This document shows, in pieces, positions 24,604-33,674 of a stretch of 64,000 nt of DNA. The notes under the pieces are model-generated. The model saw only the letters and a list, made by a program, of their open reading frames with translations, was not told the origin of the DNA and ran no database searches. Position 1 is the first letter of the stretch. Every line of letters begins with the position of its first letter. A program made the position numbers and the translations under genes. The stretch spans positions 1,833,882 to 1,897,881 of the forward strand of contig NZ_KE386488.1 of NCBI RefSeq assembly GCF_000427365.1, given 5' to 3'. The stretch comes from Rikenella microfusus DSM 15922. Its GTDB lineage: Bacteria > Bacteroidota > Bacteroidia > Bacteroidales > Rikenellaceae.

Positions 24604-25096
24604 TGGAGGTAAGTATATAGACTTTACTCTATTTATTTGTATGTCCGACCCGGATTATATACCTTAAAGTACCCGTCATTCTCCAGCTCGCGCCGACCTT
24701 TTCGGATCGTTTGCCGGGCTTGCATCGCCCCGTGCCGGACGGCACGGAGACGAAAGGAGGGAAATCCTGCAAATTGGGATTCATTAGGGCGACTATATAC
24801 AACCTTACACCAGCTTCCCCATAACCTCATTTCGGCTCAGCGCCGGATGACTTTCAGCCGTCGGGGGGCGACGCGAGTCGCAAAGCGCCGGTGAGAACTA
24901 TGGGTAGTATATCGAGTGGATAAGCGTATTTGACCCCAAACCGGGCAACGATCTCCCCAACCGGCCCTGCGCCCAAGCGGCTACGCCGCTTCGGGGGTGG
25001 GCGCGGGCCGAAATATACTGAAAATCAAAGCGCTCGTATAAAATAAGGTCAAGTCGTATATACTTTACCTCAAAATATATCATCGGGTCGGGATAA
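24604..25096. repeat. composite of R1 and R2 fragments between dnaJ and the TlpA-like gene
   Basis: In order: an R1-type left end at 24608 (ggtaagtatatagacttta), an R2-type left end at 24648 (cccggattatatacctta), another R1-like end near 24787 (gcgactatatacaacctta), an R2 core (24805-24917), an inverted R1 copy with its good end at 25069 and a decayed other end at 24918, and an R2-type right end (atatcatcgggtc) at 25096. Nested insertion followed by decay is the simplest explanation. I find no clear target duplications and no gene. Confidence 0.6.
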
Positions 25097-25107
25097 ACGG
25101 CAACGAA

Positions 25108-26577
25108 TCACCGGGCCAGCAGATCGTCGATATGTTCGGACGCCTGCGCCAACGCCGACGGCCGTTCCGCTTTCATCGTGGCGATCTTTCCGTCGCGTCC
25201 CACCAGGATGTACGTCGGATAACCCGATAAACTATACGTTCCCGTGAACAGGTTCGTCGCATCCTCGTCGAACCAGTAATTTTCCCCCTCCGGCCTCTGC
25301 TGCGCCACGAACCGGAGCCATGTCTCGCGGTCGGAGGCCAGACACAGGTTCACGAATACAACATCCTTGCCCTGCATCAGCTTGTGCAGTGCGGGAGCCT
25401 CTTTCATCTCGACCCGGCACGGGCCGCACCACGTGGCATACACGTCGATATAGAGCACCTTCCCCGGATATTTCGCCGTCAGGTAAGCGAATATGTCCCC
25501 TTCGGGCACCTCGACGACCGTACTGTCAGCCGCGAGGTAAGCCACCCCCTTCACCGGCATGTCCGGAAACACAGGGGCCGCTTTCAGCCGGCCTGCCCAT
25601 GCTTCCAGCCGTTCGCCCAGCGACGGGTCCGTAAAGACCGATTTCAGCTCCGGCACCGAGTCGTACAGTTCCGGATTCTGGTCGATCCGATCCGTAAGGA
25701 ATTGCCACATCATCACGTCGCGGCTCCGCGTGGCCGGCTCGTCGGACAGGATACGAATCCCTCCCCGAACCATTTGCGCCAGCTCGCGCCGCTCCCAGGC
25801 TGCGGCGACCGCCGTATCGGCCTCGATCTTCGTCTGCATATAAGCCAGCAGATGATAAGGATACATCATCGAACGGAAATTCGCCGTATCGTGGATGCCG
25901 AAAAGCGGATCGCCGAACAGGGCCAGCCGCTCCTGCGGGTCGTCGTATTTGTACTCCAGCAATTGATTGGCCAGAGCGAAAATCAGGTCCCGGCGGACGA
26001 AATCCCGCAGCGTGTCGTCCAACACGATGCCTGCGCGCCGGGCATAAGCCTCTACCGAATCCGACGTTTGCCCTGTCCGCTCCCGAATCCGGACGAGCAT
26101 CGCTTCGGGAGCGGCATTGAAATCCAGCGACAACGGTTCAGGACAATTGTACAGGCAGTCGTACGCATAGTCCATGATCGCAGACAACCGGTCGTTGTCT
26201 TCCGCATGCGCCCCGCCGAAACGGACGGCTCCCGGTTCGCCCGTCCGCATTTTCGCGGCGTCGATGGTCAGGTGTACCGAATCGCCCGGAGCGACGAACA
26301 AATTGATGAAATCGCCGCAAACGAGCGTGGCGTTGTGCAGGCAGGTGATCCCGTCCGTCTCGAACCGGAACGAACCGTCGTCGGCCAGCCGCTGCCCCAT
26401 CCGTTCGTTCACGATCGGGTCGCAGAGATTCCAGATAACGACGTTCGGATCTTCCTCCGTACGGTTGATTACCTCCCCGGCGACAACGGTGCGTTGTCCT
26501 TCCGAATTCTTTTCGTTGCCGCACGCGGCCAGCAACATGGACGCGCAGACGACAGGCGCCAGTTTATGGATTCGCAT
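25108..26577 (-). CDS. TlpA-like thioredoxin-fold lipoprotein
   Basis: 489 residues. Lipobox LLAACG (C19) puts it in the envelope. An N-terminal DUF4369-like beta region and a helical middle precede a C-terminal TlpA/ResA-type thioredoxin domain with W383-C-G-P-C387 in VYATWCGPCRVEMKEAP and the cis-Pro loop LSGYPTYILVGRDG. It should reduce or exchange disulfides of exported proteins, possibly including apocytochromes. It is the last gene of the ECF sigma operon, starting 3 nt after the small membrane gene. Confidence 0.85.
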   Translation of the reverse strand: MRIHKLAPVVCASMLLAACGNEKNSEGQRTVVAGEVINRTEEDPNVVIWNLCDPIVNERMGQRLADDGSFRFETDGITCLHNATLVCGDFINLFVAPGDSVHLTIDAAKMRTGEPGAVRFGGAHAEDNDRLSAIMDYAYDCLYNCPEPLSLDFNAAPEAMLVRIRERTGQTSDSVEAYARRAGIVLDDTLRDFVRRDLIFALANQLLEYKYDDPQERLALFGDPLFGIHDTANFRSMMYPYHLLAYMQTKIEADTAVAAAWERRELAQMVRGGIRILSDEPATRSRDVMMWQFLTDRIDQNPELYDSVPELKSVFTDPSLGERLEAWAGRLKAAPVFPDMPVKGVAYLAADSTVVEVPEGDIFAYLTAKYPGKVLYIDVYATWCGPCRVEMKEAPALHKLMQGKDVVFVNLCLASDRETWLRFVAQQRPEGENYWFDEDATNLFTGTYSLSGYPTYILVGRDGKIATMKAERPSALAQASEHIDDLLAR

Positions 26578-26580
26578 AAG

Positions 26581-26919
26581 CTAAAGATTGGTTTCCGCTT
26601 GATTCCCGACGGCTTTTTCCGTACGGGGAATCTGCCAGCTTACCGGAGCCAGGCGTATTTCCGTTCCCCGCTGCCCGTACCGTTCCAACCGTCCCGTCAG
26701 GCCGGCCGGGTCGAAGCCGGACAGGGCCATCCATACGATCAGCATGACCGAGGCGAAAGCCGTGGCGAAAGTCGGAATCCGGTAGGAATTGCGCGACGGA
26801 GGGACAGGTTCGATATGTCCCATGATTCGCTGCGTAAACCCGTCGTCCGGTACGCGTTCCCGGCGGGCGGCGGCCAGCAGCCCTTCCAGCGGATCGTTCT
26901 GTATCCGGTTTCGTTTCAT
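26581..26919 (-). CDS. small single-membrane-span protein coupled to the ECF sigma factor
   Basis: 112 residues from the ATG at 26919, overlapping the sigma factor stop by four bases (ATGA). A charged N-terminal region (about 65 residues, with DPLEGLLAAARRERVPDDGF) is followed by one membrane helix (TFATAFASVMLIVWMALSGF) and a 45-residue tail. Position and topology suggest an anti-sigma or sigma-accessory protein, but no FecR or zinc anti-sigma motif is visible. The frame extends upstream through the sigma gene and that part is a shadow. Confidence 0.7.
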   Translation of the reverse strand: MKRNRIQNDPLEGLLAAARRERVPDDGFTQRIMGHIEPVPPSRNSYRIPTFATAFASVMLIVWMALSGFDPAGLTGRLERYGQRGTEIRLAPVSWQIPRTEKAVGNQAETNL

Positions 26920-27452
26920 AGTTCTTCGTTTTTCAGGTATTCCCTCAATTTCGATTTCGCCCGTGCCACGACGCTTTTGACCGTGCCGAGCGGCATGTCC
27001 GCCACATGGGCGATCTGGCTGTGCGAGAGCTGCTCGACGGCCGAAAGCAGGATCACGTTCCGTTCGGTATCGTCCAGACAGGCCAAAGCACTCTGCAAGA
27101 TAGTATTTTCGGCCGACATTTCGCATCCGGCGGTTACCTGGTCCAGTTCCTGCGACGGCCGCCGGCTCCGGCAGTTGTCGAGGAAAGTGCGGTAAGCGAT
27201 GCGGAACAGCCACGCACGGAACGATCCCAGACCGGAAAACTGGCGGATGGAGGTGAATGCTTTCAAGAAGGTCTCCTGTGCCAGATCATCGGCCCGGAAG
27301 CGGTCGCCCGCAGTCAGGTGGGTCAGGTAACGTCTCAGGGGAGACTGGTACCGTTCGACCAGCCTCCCGAAAGCGGCGCGGTCGCCCGACCGCCTGACCC
27401 GCTGCACAAGAAGCAGTTCCCCGACGGGATTGTATTTATCGGTTGTCGTCAC
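26916..27452 (-). CDS. ECF-type RNA polymerase sigma factor
   Basis: 178 residues with region 2 (DDLAQETFLKAFTSIRQFSG, which binds core polymerase and -10 DNA) and region 4 (LSHSQIAHVADMPLGTVKSVVARAKSKLREYL, a helix-turn-helix for the -35). The start overlaps the preceding gene's stop by 17 nt and the stop overlaps the next start by 4, so translation is coupled through the operon. It probably controls an envelope response involving the TlpA-like lipoprotein; the signal is unknown. Confidence 0.92.
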   Translation of the reverse strand: MTTTDKYNPVGELLLVQRVRRSGDRAAFGRLVERYQSPLRRYLTHLTAGDRFRADDLAQETFLKAFTSIRQFSGLGSFRAWLFRIAYRTFLDNCRSRRPSQELDQVTAGCEMSAENTILQSALACLDDTERNVILLSAVEQLSHSQIAHVADMPLGTVKSVVARAKSKLREYLKNEEL

Positions 27453-28101
27453 GACGCTGTACGTACAGGCGGAACAAATAGATCACGGCGTAACCCACTC
27501 CGGCGATCAGCGCCCACAGCAGGAGACCTGAAAAGAACCGTATATATCCGGTATTGACAACGCCGACCCAGGCAAGCAGGGCGAAACCGCAAATCGCGAC
27601 GATCAGCAGCCGCCGGATGAAAACCGTTACGGGCAGTTCGGTCCGGATGTCGGCCGGGAGTTGTTCGCCGCGTTCGATCCGCAGGCGTTCGAGTTCGTAC
27701 TCTTTTTCCCGCCTGCGGTAGCGGGCTTTCTGGCTGATGAAGACGACGATCACGAGGGCGGCCATGACCAGTGCGACGATCAGCACGGCTGCCACATGGT
27801 CGCCGTTCAGGTCGGTTCGGGCGCGGTCGTAGGCCGCGTTGCGGATTTGCCGTACGGTTTGCTCCAGATCGGCCACGCGGTCGCCGAGCGCGGTCAGCAG
27901 GCTGTCGGTTTTGATCCGGGCGGCAGGGGGTGTCGGCAGGGCTGCGGGCGCGGCCAGCGTATCGGCAGGTACCGTCAGGCTCGTCGTGTCGCCCGCCGTA
28001 GGAAGGGGAAGCGTTCCGGCGGGGTTTTCTGCCAGCAGGGCGGAGCTGCTTCCGAATATCATCCCCAGGCCGAGCAGGGTGCAAAGCATTGTTTTTTTCA
28101 T
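27436..28101 (-). CDS. membrane protein at the head of the ECF operon (DUF6249-like)
   Basis: 221 residues from the ATG at 28101 (MKKTMLC); the ATG at 28113 is an alternative, and codons further upstream are probably non-coding. There is a signal peptide, then a Pro/Ala-rich stretch, a short coiled region (ALGDRVADLEQTVRQI) and three hydrophobic helices in the C-terminal half. The general plan matches DUF6249-type proteins often found beside ECF sigma genes in Bacteroidota; the DUF match is from memory. Function is unknown, possibly signal sensing. Confidence 0.65.
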   Translation of the reverse strand: MKKTMLCTLLGLGMIFGSSSALLAENPAGTLPLPTAGDTTSLTVPADTLAAPAALPTPPAARIKTDSLLTALGDRVADLEQTVRQIRNAAYDRARTDLNGDHVAAVLIVALVMAALVIVVFISQKARYRRREKEYELERLRIERGEQLPADIRTELPVTVFIRRLLIVAICGFALLAWVGVVNTGYIRFFSGLLLWALIAGVGYAVIYLFRLYVQRRDDNR

Positions 28102-28292
28102 CGTATTCTGCATTTTGGGATTTTGTCTTTCTGCATGTAAGACGCAGCGGCCCGTCGTTTCGGATGCCGGCAAGTGAAATTTATTCTGATTTTTTTGTAC
28201 CCGAAGATATACTCGGAAGAATTCCGGCCGGCCCGGCGGGAGAGGGCGGCACGAACCGAAAAGCTGCGGATACATCGGAATATACAATCGGA

Positions 28293-28460
28293 GATAAATA
28301 TATACGACTTTTACCCTACCCGATTACATACACTGATATACCAAATATAATAAATTACCAGGATGCGAGCTTCCCCGCGATCGGCGCCGCGCCGGACGGC
28401 ATAAGGCGCGGAGCCGAAACGGAATTATCAGAAAGTTTGTGTAAAGTCGTATATAGTCCC
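28293..28460. repeat. hybrid repeat: R1-like ends around an R2 core
   Basis: The left end contains atatatacgacttttaccc and the right end gtaaagtcgtatatagtccc, both R1-type. The interior is R2-like (cccgattacatacactgata ... gcgccggacggcataaggcg). This indicates that the two families are related or recombine. It lies between the ECF operon and glpK. No target duplication was found. Confidence 0.6.
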
Positions 28461-28550
28461 TTTTATCGACTCATTTCGCAGCTTTTCCGGCGAACGCACT
28501 GTCTCTTTGGCGGGCCTGCCAGAGATAGTCCGGTGCGAGTACCGGATTCA

Positions 28551-30062
28551 TTACGACTCTTCCACCCAGCCTTCGGAGCGTTTCACGGCCCGGTGCCAGT
28601 CGTGAAGCAGTTTTTCGGCCTTCTCTTCCGGAATCGACGGACCGAATGCCCGGTCCAGTTTCCATATTTTTTGCAGATCCGCGATGTTCCGCCAATACCC
28701 CACCGCCAGGCCGGCCAGGAACGCCGCTCCCATCGCCGTCGATTCCAGCACCACGGGGCGCAACACCTCGCCCCGGCAAATGTCCGCCTGGAACTGCATC
28801 AGAAAGTCGTTCGCTACCGCCCCACCGTCCACGCGCATCTCTTTCGACAAAACGCCCACGTCGCCGGCCATCGCTCCCATGATGTCGTACACCTCGTAAG
28901 CGACCCCTTCCAGCGCCGCCCGGGCCAGATGCGCAGCCGTCGTACCCCGTGTGATGCCGACGATCGTACCCCGCGCGTATTGGTCCCAGTACGGCGCTCC
29001 CAACCCCGTCAGGGCCGGTACGAAATATACCCCTCCGTTGTCCGGCACCGATACGGCCAGCTTCTCCGTTTCCGCTGACGATCCTACCACATGCAGCGCA
29101 TCCCTGAGCCACTGGACGACCGCCCCGCCCACGAAAACGCTCCCCTCCAGCGCATAAGTCGCCCGTCCTGCGATTCGCCAGGCGACGGTCGTCAGCAGGT
29201 TGTTTTTCGAGACGACCGGTTTGTCCCCCGTATTGGTCATCATGAAACATCCCGTACCGTAAGTGGTCTTGACCATGCCCGGTTCCGTGCATAGCTGCCC
29301 GAACAGAGCCGCCTGCTGGTCGCCGGCGATGCCGGAGATCGGAATCTTGGTCGAAAAGAGCGTCGTGGCCGTATCGCAATAAATCTCGCTGCTGTCGCGG
29401 ACCTCGGGCAGCATCGACTCCGGAATGTCGAACAGAGCCAGCAGCTCTTTGTCCCATTCCAGCGTATGGATGTTGAACAACATGGTGCGCGAGGCGTTGC
29501 TCGCGTCCGTGACATGTACCCGTCCGCGCGTGAATTTCCACACCAGCCAGCTGTCGACCGTTCCGAAACAGAGTTTTCCCTTCGCGGCCCGTTCGCGTGC
29601 TCCCTCCACGTTGTCCAGAATCCACTTGATTTTGGTAGCCGAAAAATAGGCATCGGGAATCAGTCCCGTTTTTTTTCGGATCGTTTCCGTTTTTCCGGCC
29701 TGTTTCAGCTGCTCGCAATAGGCCGCCGTACGGTGGTCCTGCCAGACGATGGCGTTGTAGATGGGGAGCGAAGTCTCGCGGTCCCAGACGATCGTGGTCT
29801 CGCGTTGGTTGGTGATGCCGATGCAGGCGATGTCCAGCCCCGTCAGGTCGGCTTTGGCCACCGCTTCGGCAGCTACCGACGACTGGGTGTACCAGATTTC
29901 GGACGGGTCGTGCTCGACCCAGCCCGGGCGCGGGAATAGCTGTTCGAAGGGTTTCTGCGCCGATGCGACCACGGTCCCGTCGTGGTTCAGAATAATAGCC
30001 CGGGACGAGGTGGTTCCCTGGTCGAGGGCGAGAACGTATTTGCGGGTGATTTCGGTTGTCAT
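28551..30062 (-). CDS. glpK: glycerol kinase
   Basis: 503 residues of the FGGY kinase family. It phosphorylates glycerol to glycerol-3-phosphate. The N-terminal ATP-binding [14 protein letters not shown], the substrate-binding [10 protein letters not shown], the second nucleotide motif [13 protein letters not shown] and the C-terminal signature [18 protein letters not shown] are all intact. It lies 84 nt downstream of glpD on the same strand; glpF is nearby on the other strand. Length is normal. Confidence 0.96.
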   Translation of the reverse strand: MTTEITRKYVLALDQGTTSSRAIILNHDGTVVASAQKPFEQLFPRPGWVEHDPSEIWYTQSSVAAEAVAKADLTGLDIACIGITNQRETTIVWDRETSLPIYNAIVWQDHRTAAYCEQLKQAGKTETIRKKTGLIPDAYFSATKIKWILDNVEGARERAAKGKLCFGTVDSWLVWKFTRGRVHVTDASNASRTMLFNIHTLEWDKELLALFDIPESMLPEVRDSSEIYCDTATTLFSTKIPISGIAGDQQAALFGQLCTEPGMVKTTYGTGCFMMTNTGDKPVVSKNNLLTTVAWRIAGRATYALEGSVFVGGAVVQWLRDALHVVGSSAETEKLAVSVPDNGGVYFVPALTGLGAPYWDQYARGTIVGITRGTTAAHLARAALEGVAYEVYDIMGAMAGDVGVLSKEMRVDGGAVANDFLMQFQADICRGEVLRPVVLESTAMGAAFLAGLAVGYWRNIADLQKIWKLDRAFGPSIPEEKAEKLLHDWHRAVKRSEGWVEES

Positions 30063-30146
30063 GATTCAAAGCGATTTAAATATGGAGCGGTCTTCGCGGA
30101 AGCCCGGACTGCGCCGGGCCTGTGCCGCAGGCCGCTCCCCGGTATG

Positions 30147-31712
30147 TTATTTCAGCAGATACCCCTCCGCCAGACGGGTGAACTCCCGTACCTGCTCCTG
30201 TTGCCAGCGTTCGTCGCGCCCCAGCTCCTGCGCCATGAGGCGGGCCGCCGCCGGAGCCATCGCGATCGCCGCCCGGGCATCCAACAACAACATCCTCAGC
30301 CGTCGTGCCAGCACGTCTTCGACCGTGTAGGCCATCTCTTCGTGTACGGCCCAGACTACTTCGGCCCCCGTGTACGGATAGTCCGGATGCAGCCTTTCGC
30401 CCAGATCGGGACGTTCCGCTTTGATCGCCAGCACTTTCTGCTCGTCCGACCCGTAAAAATAGAGCGGAGACCCGAAATCCGTCGGCTCATGATAGCCGTG
30501 AATCGGATAGTGCGCCGTTTCGCATCGGCGATCCGGCAGCAGATTCAGCCGGATCGCCCGGTCTATGGTATCCTCTGCCATTTTACGGTAAGTCGTCCAT
30601 TTGCCGCCCGTGATCGTGACGAGTTTCGACGGCGATACGATGATTTTGTGGCTCCGCGAGATCTCTTTCGTGCTTTTGCCTTCCTCTTTCGGGGCCGCGA
30701 GCGGACGGAGGCCGGCGAATACCGACAGCACGTCGCTCCGCTTCGGTTTCCGAATCAGGTAACGTCCGGCCGTGTCGAGGATGAAGTTCACCTCTTCTTC
30801 CAGCGGACGGGGCTCCAGTTCCGGATGTTCGCGCAGCGTGTCGGTCGTTCCGACGATCACCTTGCCGTGCCACGGCACGGCGAACAGCACCCGCCCGTCG
30901 TCCGTTTTCGGAATCATGACGGCGCTCGTGCCGCCGAGGAACGAGCGGTCGAGCACCACGTGTATCCCCTGGCTCGGCCTGACCATCGGTTTGTCTTCCG
31001 GATTGTCCATCACGAGGATCGAATCCACGAAAACGCCCGTAGCGTTGATGACCGCCCCGGCCCGCACATCATAAGTCCTGTCCGTGAACCGGTCTTCGAC
31101 CCGCACGCCGTTCACCGTACCGTCTGCCCCTTTGAGCAAGCCGGTAACCCGGGCGTAGTTCATCACCATGCCGCCCGCGTCCGTCGCGGTCTGCGCCAGA
31201 TTCACCGCCAGCCGTGCGTCGTCGAACTGCCCGTCGTGGTACGACACCCCTCCCCGCAGCCCATCCGGTTTCAGAGTCGGAATCAGTTTCAGTACGGTCG
31301 ATCTCTTTTTCGGCAGCGATTTGCCCAGCCCCAACCGTCCCGCCATCAGGTCGTAAACGGTCAGGCCGATCGTATAAAACGGCTTTTCCCACCAGCGGTA
31401 GCACGGGATGATAAAATCTTCGTTTTCGACCAGATGCGGCGCGTTCCGCCGCAACAGGCCTCGTTCGCGCAGGGCTTCGAACACCAGCCCCACGTCGCCC
31501 TGCGCCAGGTAACGTACCCCGCCGTGCACCAGTTTGGTACTCCGGCTCGATGTCCCTTTGGCGAAATCCTCCTGTTCGAAAAGCACGACGCTGTAACCGC
31601 GCGTGGCCGCATCCACTGCCACGCCGAGTCCCGTGGCTCCGCCGCCGATCACCGCGACGTCCCATATCCGTTCCCTGTCTTCCAGCGCCCGCACCGTATT
31701 GTCTCTGTTCAT
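30147..31712 (-). CDS. glpD: glycerol-3-phosphate dehydrogenase (FAD-dependent)
   Basis: 521 residues. It oxidises glycerol-3-phosphate to dihydroxyacetone phosphate and passes electrons to the quinone pool. The FAD-binding VAVIGGGATGLGVAVDAATR, the family signature GTSSRSTKLVHGGVRYL and the C-terminal DAO_C helical domain are present. ATG 31712 (MNRDNTV) was chosen; the longer frame upstream runs through the divergent promoter region shared with pdxB. It is probably co-transcribed with glpK. Confidence 0.93.
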   Translation of the reverse strand: MNRDNTVRALEDRERIWDVAVIGGGATGLGVAVDAATRGYSVVLFEQEDFAKGTSSRSTKLVHGGVRYLAQGDVGLVFEALRERGLLRRNAPHLVENEDFIIPCYRWWEKPFYTIGLTVYDLMAGRLGLGKSLPKKRSTVLKLIPTLKPDGLRGGVSYHDGQFDDARLAVNLAQTATDAGGMVMNYARVTGLLKGADGTVNGVRVEDRFTDRTYDVRAGAVINATGVFVDSILVMDNPEDKPMVRPSQGIHVVLDRSFLGGTSAVMIPKTDDGRVLFAVPWHGKVIVGTTDTLREHPELEPRPLEEEVNFILDTAGRYLIRKPKRSDVLSVFAGLRPLAAPKEEGKSTKEISRSHKIIVSPSKLVTITGGKWTTYRKMAEDTIDRAIRLNLLPDRRCETAHYPIHGYHEPTDFGSPLYFYGSDEQKVLAIKAERPDLGERLHPDYPYTGAEVVWAVHEEMAYTVEDVLARRLRMLLLDARAAIAMAPAAARLMAQELGRDERWQQEQVREFTRLAEGYLLK

Positions 31713-31794
31713 AATCATCCGTATTTTGATATGGACCGGGAATTGCAAAATCTGCGCCATAGGCGCCCGCGGGAGACCGAACCGGGAAAAGTAG

Positions 31795-31802
31795 TACATT
31801 TG
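31795..31802 (+). promoter_or_regulatory. putative promoter -7 box of pdxB
   Basis: TACATTTG five bases before the ATG at 31808, so the predicted transcript would begin at or next to the start codon. Confidence 0.5.
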
Positions 31803-31807
31803 GGAGT

Positions 31808-32821
31808 ATGAAAATCGTAATCGACGATAAGATCCCTTTTATACGGGGCGTGTTCGAGCCGTACGCCGAGGTGGCGTACCGTCCCGGCGCAAAAATAGAT
31901 GCCGCGGCCGCGAAGGACGCGGATATACTGGTGGTCCGTACCCGGACGCGATGCGACGCGGCGTTGCTCGCCGGCAGCCGGGTACGGCTGATCGCCACGG
32001 CTACCATCGGTTATGACCATATCGACACGGACTATTGCCGCAGCCGGGGAATCCGGGTCGCTACGGCGGCCGGATGCAACGCGCGGGGCGTGCTGCAATG
32101 GGTGTTCGCCGCTCTGCTGGCCCTGGGGGCGAGGCCGGAAGGCGCCACGCTGGGCATCGTCGGTGCGGGCAACGTGGGAACCGCCGTCCGCGAGGCGGCG
32201 GAGACGGTCGGTTTCGATGTCGTCTGCTGCGATCCTCCGCGCGTACGGCGTGCGGAACCGGGAACGGAACGTTTCGTAGCGCTGCCCGAACTTCTGAAAC
32301 GGGCGGATGTCGTCACGATGCATGTCCTGCTGGACGATACGACGCGGGGAATGGCCTCCCGCGAATTCTTCGAGACCATGAAGCCGGGCGCGGTTTTCCT
32401 GAACAGTTCGCGGGGCGAGGCGGTGGACGACGCGGCGTTGAAGGAGGCGCTGCGCAGCGGCCGCGTGTCGCGCGCGGCGATCGACGTGTGGAACCGCGAG
32501 CCGCAGATCGACCGGGAGTTGTTGTCGGCGGCGGCGATAGCCACGCCGCACATCGCAGGCTATTCGTTGCAGGGCAAAGCGATGGGGACGGCGATGACGG
32601 TGCGTACGGTGGCATCGTTTTTGAATCTGCCCATATCCGGGGACTGGTATCCTGCCGGCTTGCCGGCACAGTGTCCCCGGACAGACCTGACCTGGGACGG
32701 AATCGCCGCCTGTATGCCGGATTATTACGATATAGGGACCGACGACGCGGCGTTGCGAGCAACGCCCGAACGGTTCGAGGAGCTGCGCGGCGATTACCGG
32801 TTCCGGAAAGAATTTTTTTAA
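31808..32821 (+). CDS. pdxB: 4-phosphoerythronate dehydrogenase
   Basis: 337 residues. It is the second enzyme of DXP-independent pyridoxal-5-phosphate synthesis, oxidising 4-phosphoerythronate. The PdxB-specific N-terminus KIVIDDKIPFIRGVFEPYAE, the NAD-binding GIVGAGNVGTAVREAA, and the catalytic Arg/Glu/His arranged as in 2-hydroxyacid dehydrogenases (NSSRGEAVDD, DVWNREPQID, TPHIAGYSLQGKAMG) are visible. It is somewhat shorter than the E. coli enzyme, mainly at the C-terminal dimerisation part. It lies between glpD and glpF, metabolically unrelated genes. Confidence 0.9.
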   Translation: MKIVIDDKIPFIRGVFEPYAEVAYRPGAKIDAAAAKDADILVVRTRTRCDAALLAGSRVRLIATATIGYDHIDTDYCRSRGIRVATAAGCNARGVLQWVFAALLALGARPEGATLGIVGAGNVGTAVREAAETVGFDVVCCDPPRVRRAEPGTERFVALPELLKRADVVTMHVLLDDTTRGMASREFFETMKPGAVFLNSSRGEAVDDAALKEALRSGRVSRAAIDVWNREPQIDRELLSAAAIATPHIAGYSLQGKAMGTAMTVRTVASFLNLPISGDWYPAGLPAQCPRTDLTWDGIAACMPDYYDIGTDDAALRATPERFEELRGDYRFRKEFF

Positions 32822-32905
32822 GCCGGTATGCAGCCTGCGGCATCGGCCGTCCGCCCTTCCTGCCCGGAACAAACCATACCGCGCAACCCTGAAAAGACCG
32901 ATGTC

Positions 32906-33643
32906 ATGACACCTTTTGTCGCCGAGCTGCTCGGCACCCTGCTTATGATCCTGCTCGGCAACGGCGTCGTGGCCAATGTCGTGCTCGAACGCACCAAAGG
33001 CCGCGGCGGCGGATGGATCGTCATCACGACGGGCTGGGCGCTCGCCGTTTTCGTCGGCGTGGTCGTCGCCGGCCCTTTCAGCGGCGCGCACCTCAACCCT
33101 GCCGTAACGCTCGGATTCGCACTCACCGGCCAGTTCGCGTGGAGCGCCGTGCCCGGCTACGTCGCCGCCCAGCTGATCGGAGCGGCCGCCGGAGCCGCGC
33201 TCGTCTGGTTGTTCTACTACGCGCATCTGAAAGCAACGGAGGATCCGGCCTCGAAGCTGGACCTGTTTTGCACTTCGCCAGCCATCGCCGACCGGCGGTT
33301 CAATTTCGCGGGCGAAATGATCGCCACTTTCGTGCTGATCTTCTCCGTGTTTTACATCTCCGACGGCAATCTGACCCTTCCGGACGACGGTACGACATTA
33401 CCGGTCGGCCTCGGCTCCGTGGGCGCGCTGCCCGTCGCTTTCATCGTGTGGGCGATCGGTCTTTCGTTGGGCGGTACCACCGGCTATGCCATCAATCCGG
33501 CCCGGGATCTGGCCCCGCGCGCGATGCACGCATTGCTGCCGATGGGGACGAAAGGGAGCAGCCGGTGGAGTTATGCGTGGATTCCCGTTCTGGGGCCGTT
33601 GTGCGGAGCGGCGGCAGCCGCACTGCTGTTTTCGGGAATCTGA
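32906..33643 (+). CDS. glpF: glycerol facilitator (aquaglyceroporin)
   Basis: 245 residues, six membrane helices and the two pore half-helices with NPA boxes (HLNPAVT and INPARD). Asp after the second NPAR is the hallmark of glycerol-conducting rather than water-only channels. ATG 32906 (MTPFVAEL) was chosen; the 26 codons upstream in frame are not membrane-like. It lies 84 nt behind pdxB. Together with glpK and glpD it completes glycerol uptake and oxidation. Confidence 0.93.
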   Translation: MTPFVAELLGTLLMILLGNGVVANVVLERTKGRGGGWIVITTGWALAVFVGVVVAGPFSGAHLNPAVTLGFALTGQFAWSAVPGYVAAQLIGAAAGAALVWLFYYAHLKATEDPASKLDLFCTSPAIADRRFNFAGEMIATFVLIFSVFYISDGNLTLPDDGTTLPVGLGSVGALPVAFIVWAIGLSLGGTTGYAINPARDLAPRAMHALLPMGTKGSSRWSYAWIPVLGPLCGAAAAALLFSGI

Positions 33644-33658
33644 ACGGAGAAAAATACG

Positions 33659-33666
33659 TACCTTAG
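33659..33666 (+). promoter_or_regulatory. possible promoter -7 box of the M20 amidohydrolase
   Basis: TACCTTAG (one mismatch to TAnnTTTG) lies eight bases before the ATG at 33675. With glpF ending at 33643, read-through is also possible. Confidence 0.35.
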
Positions 33667-33674
33667 CGACACTT

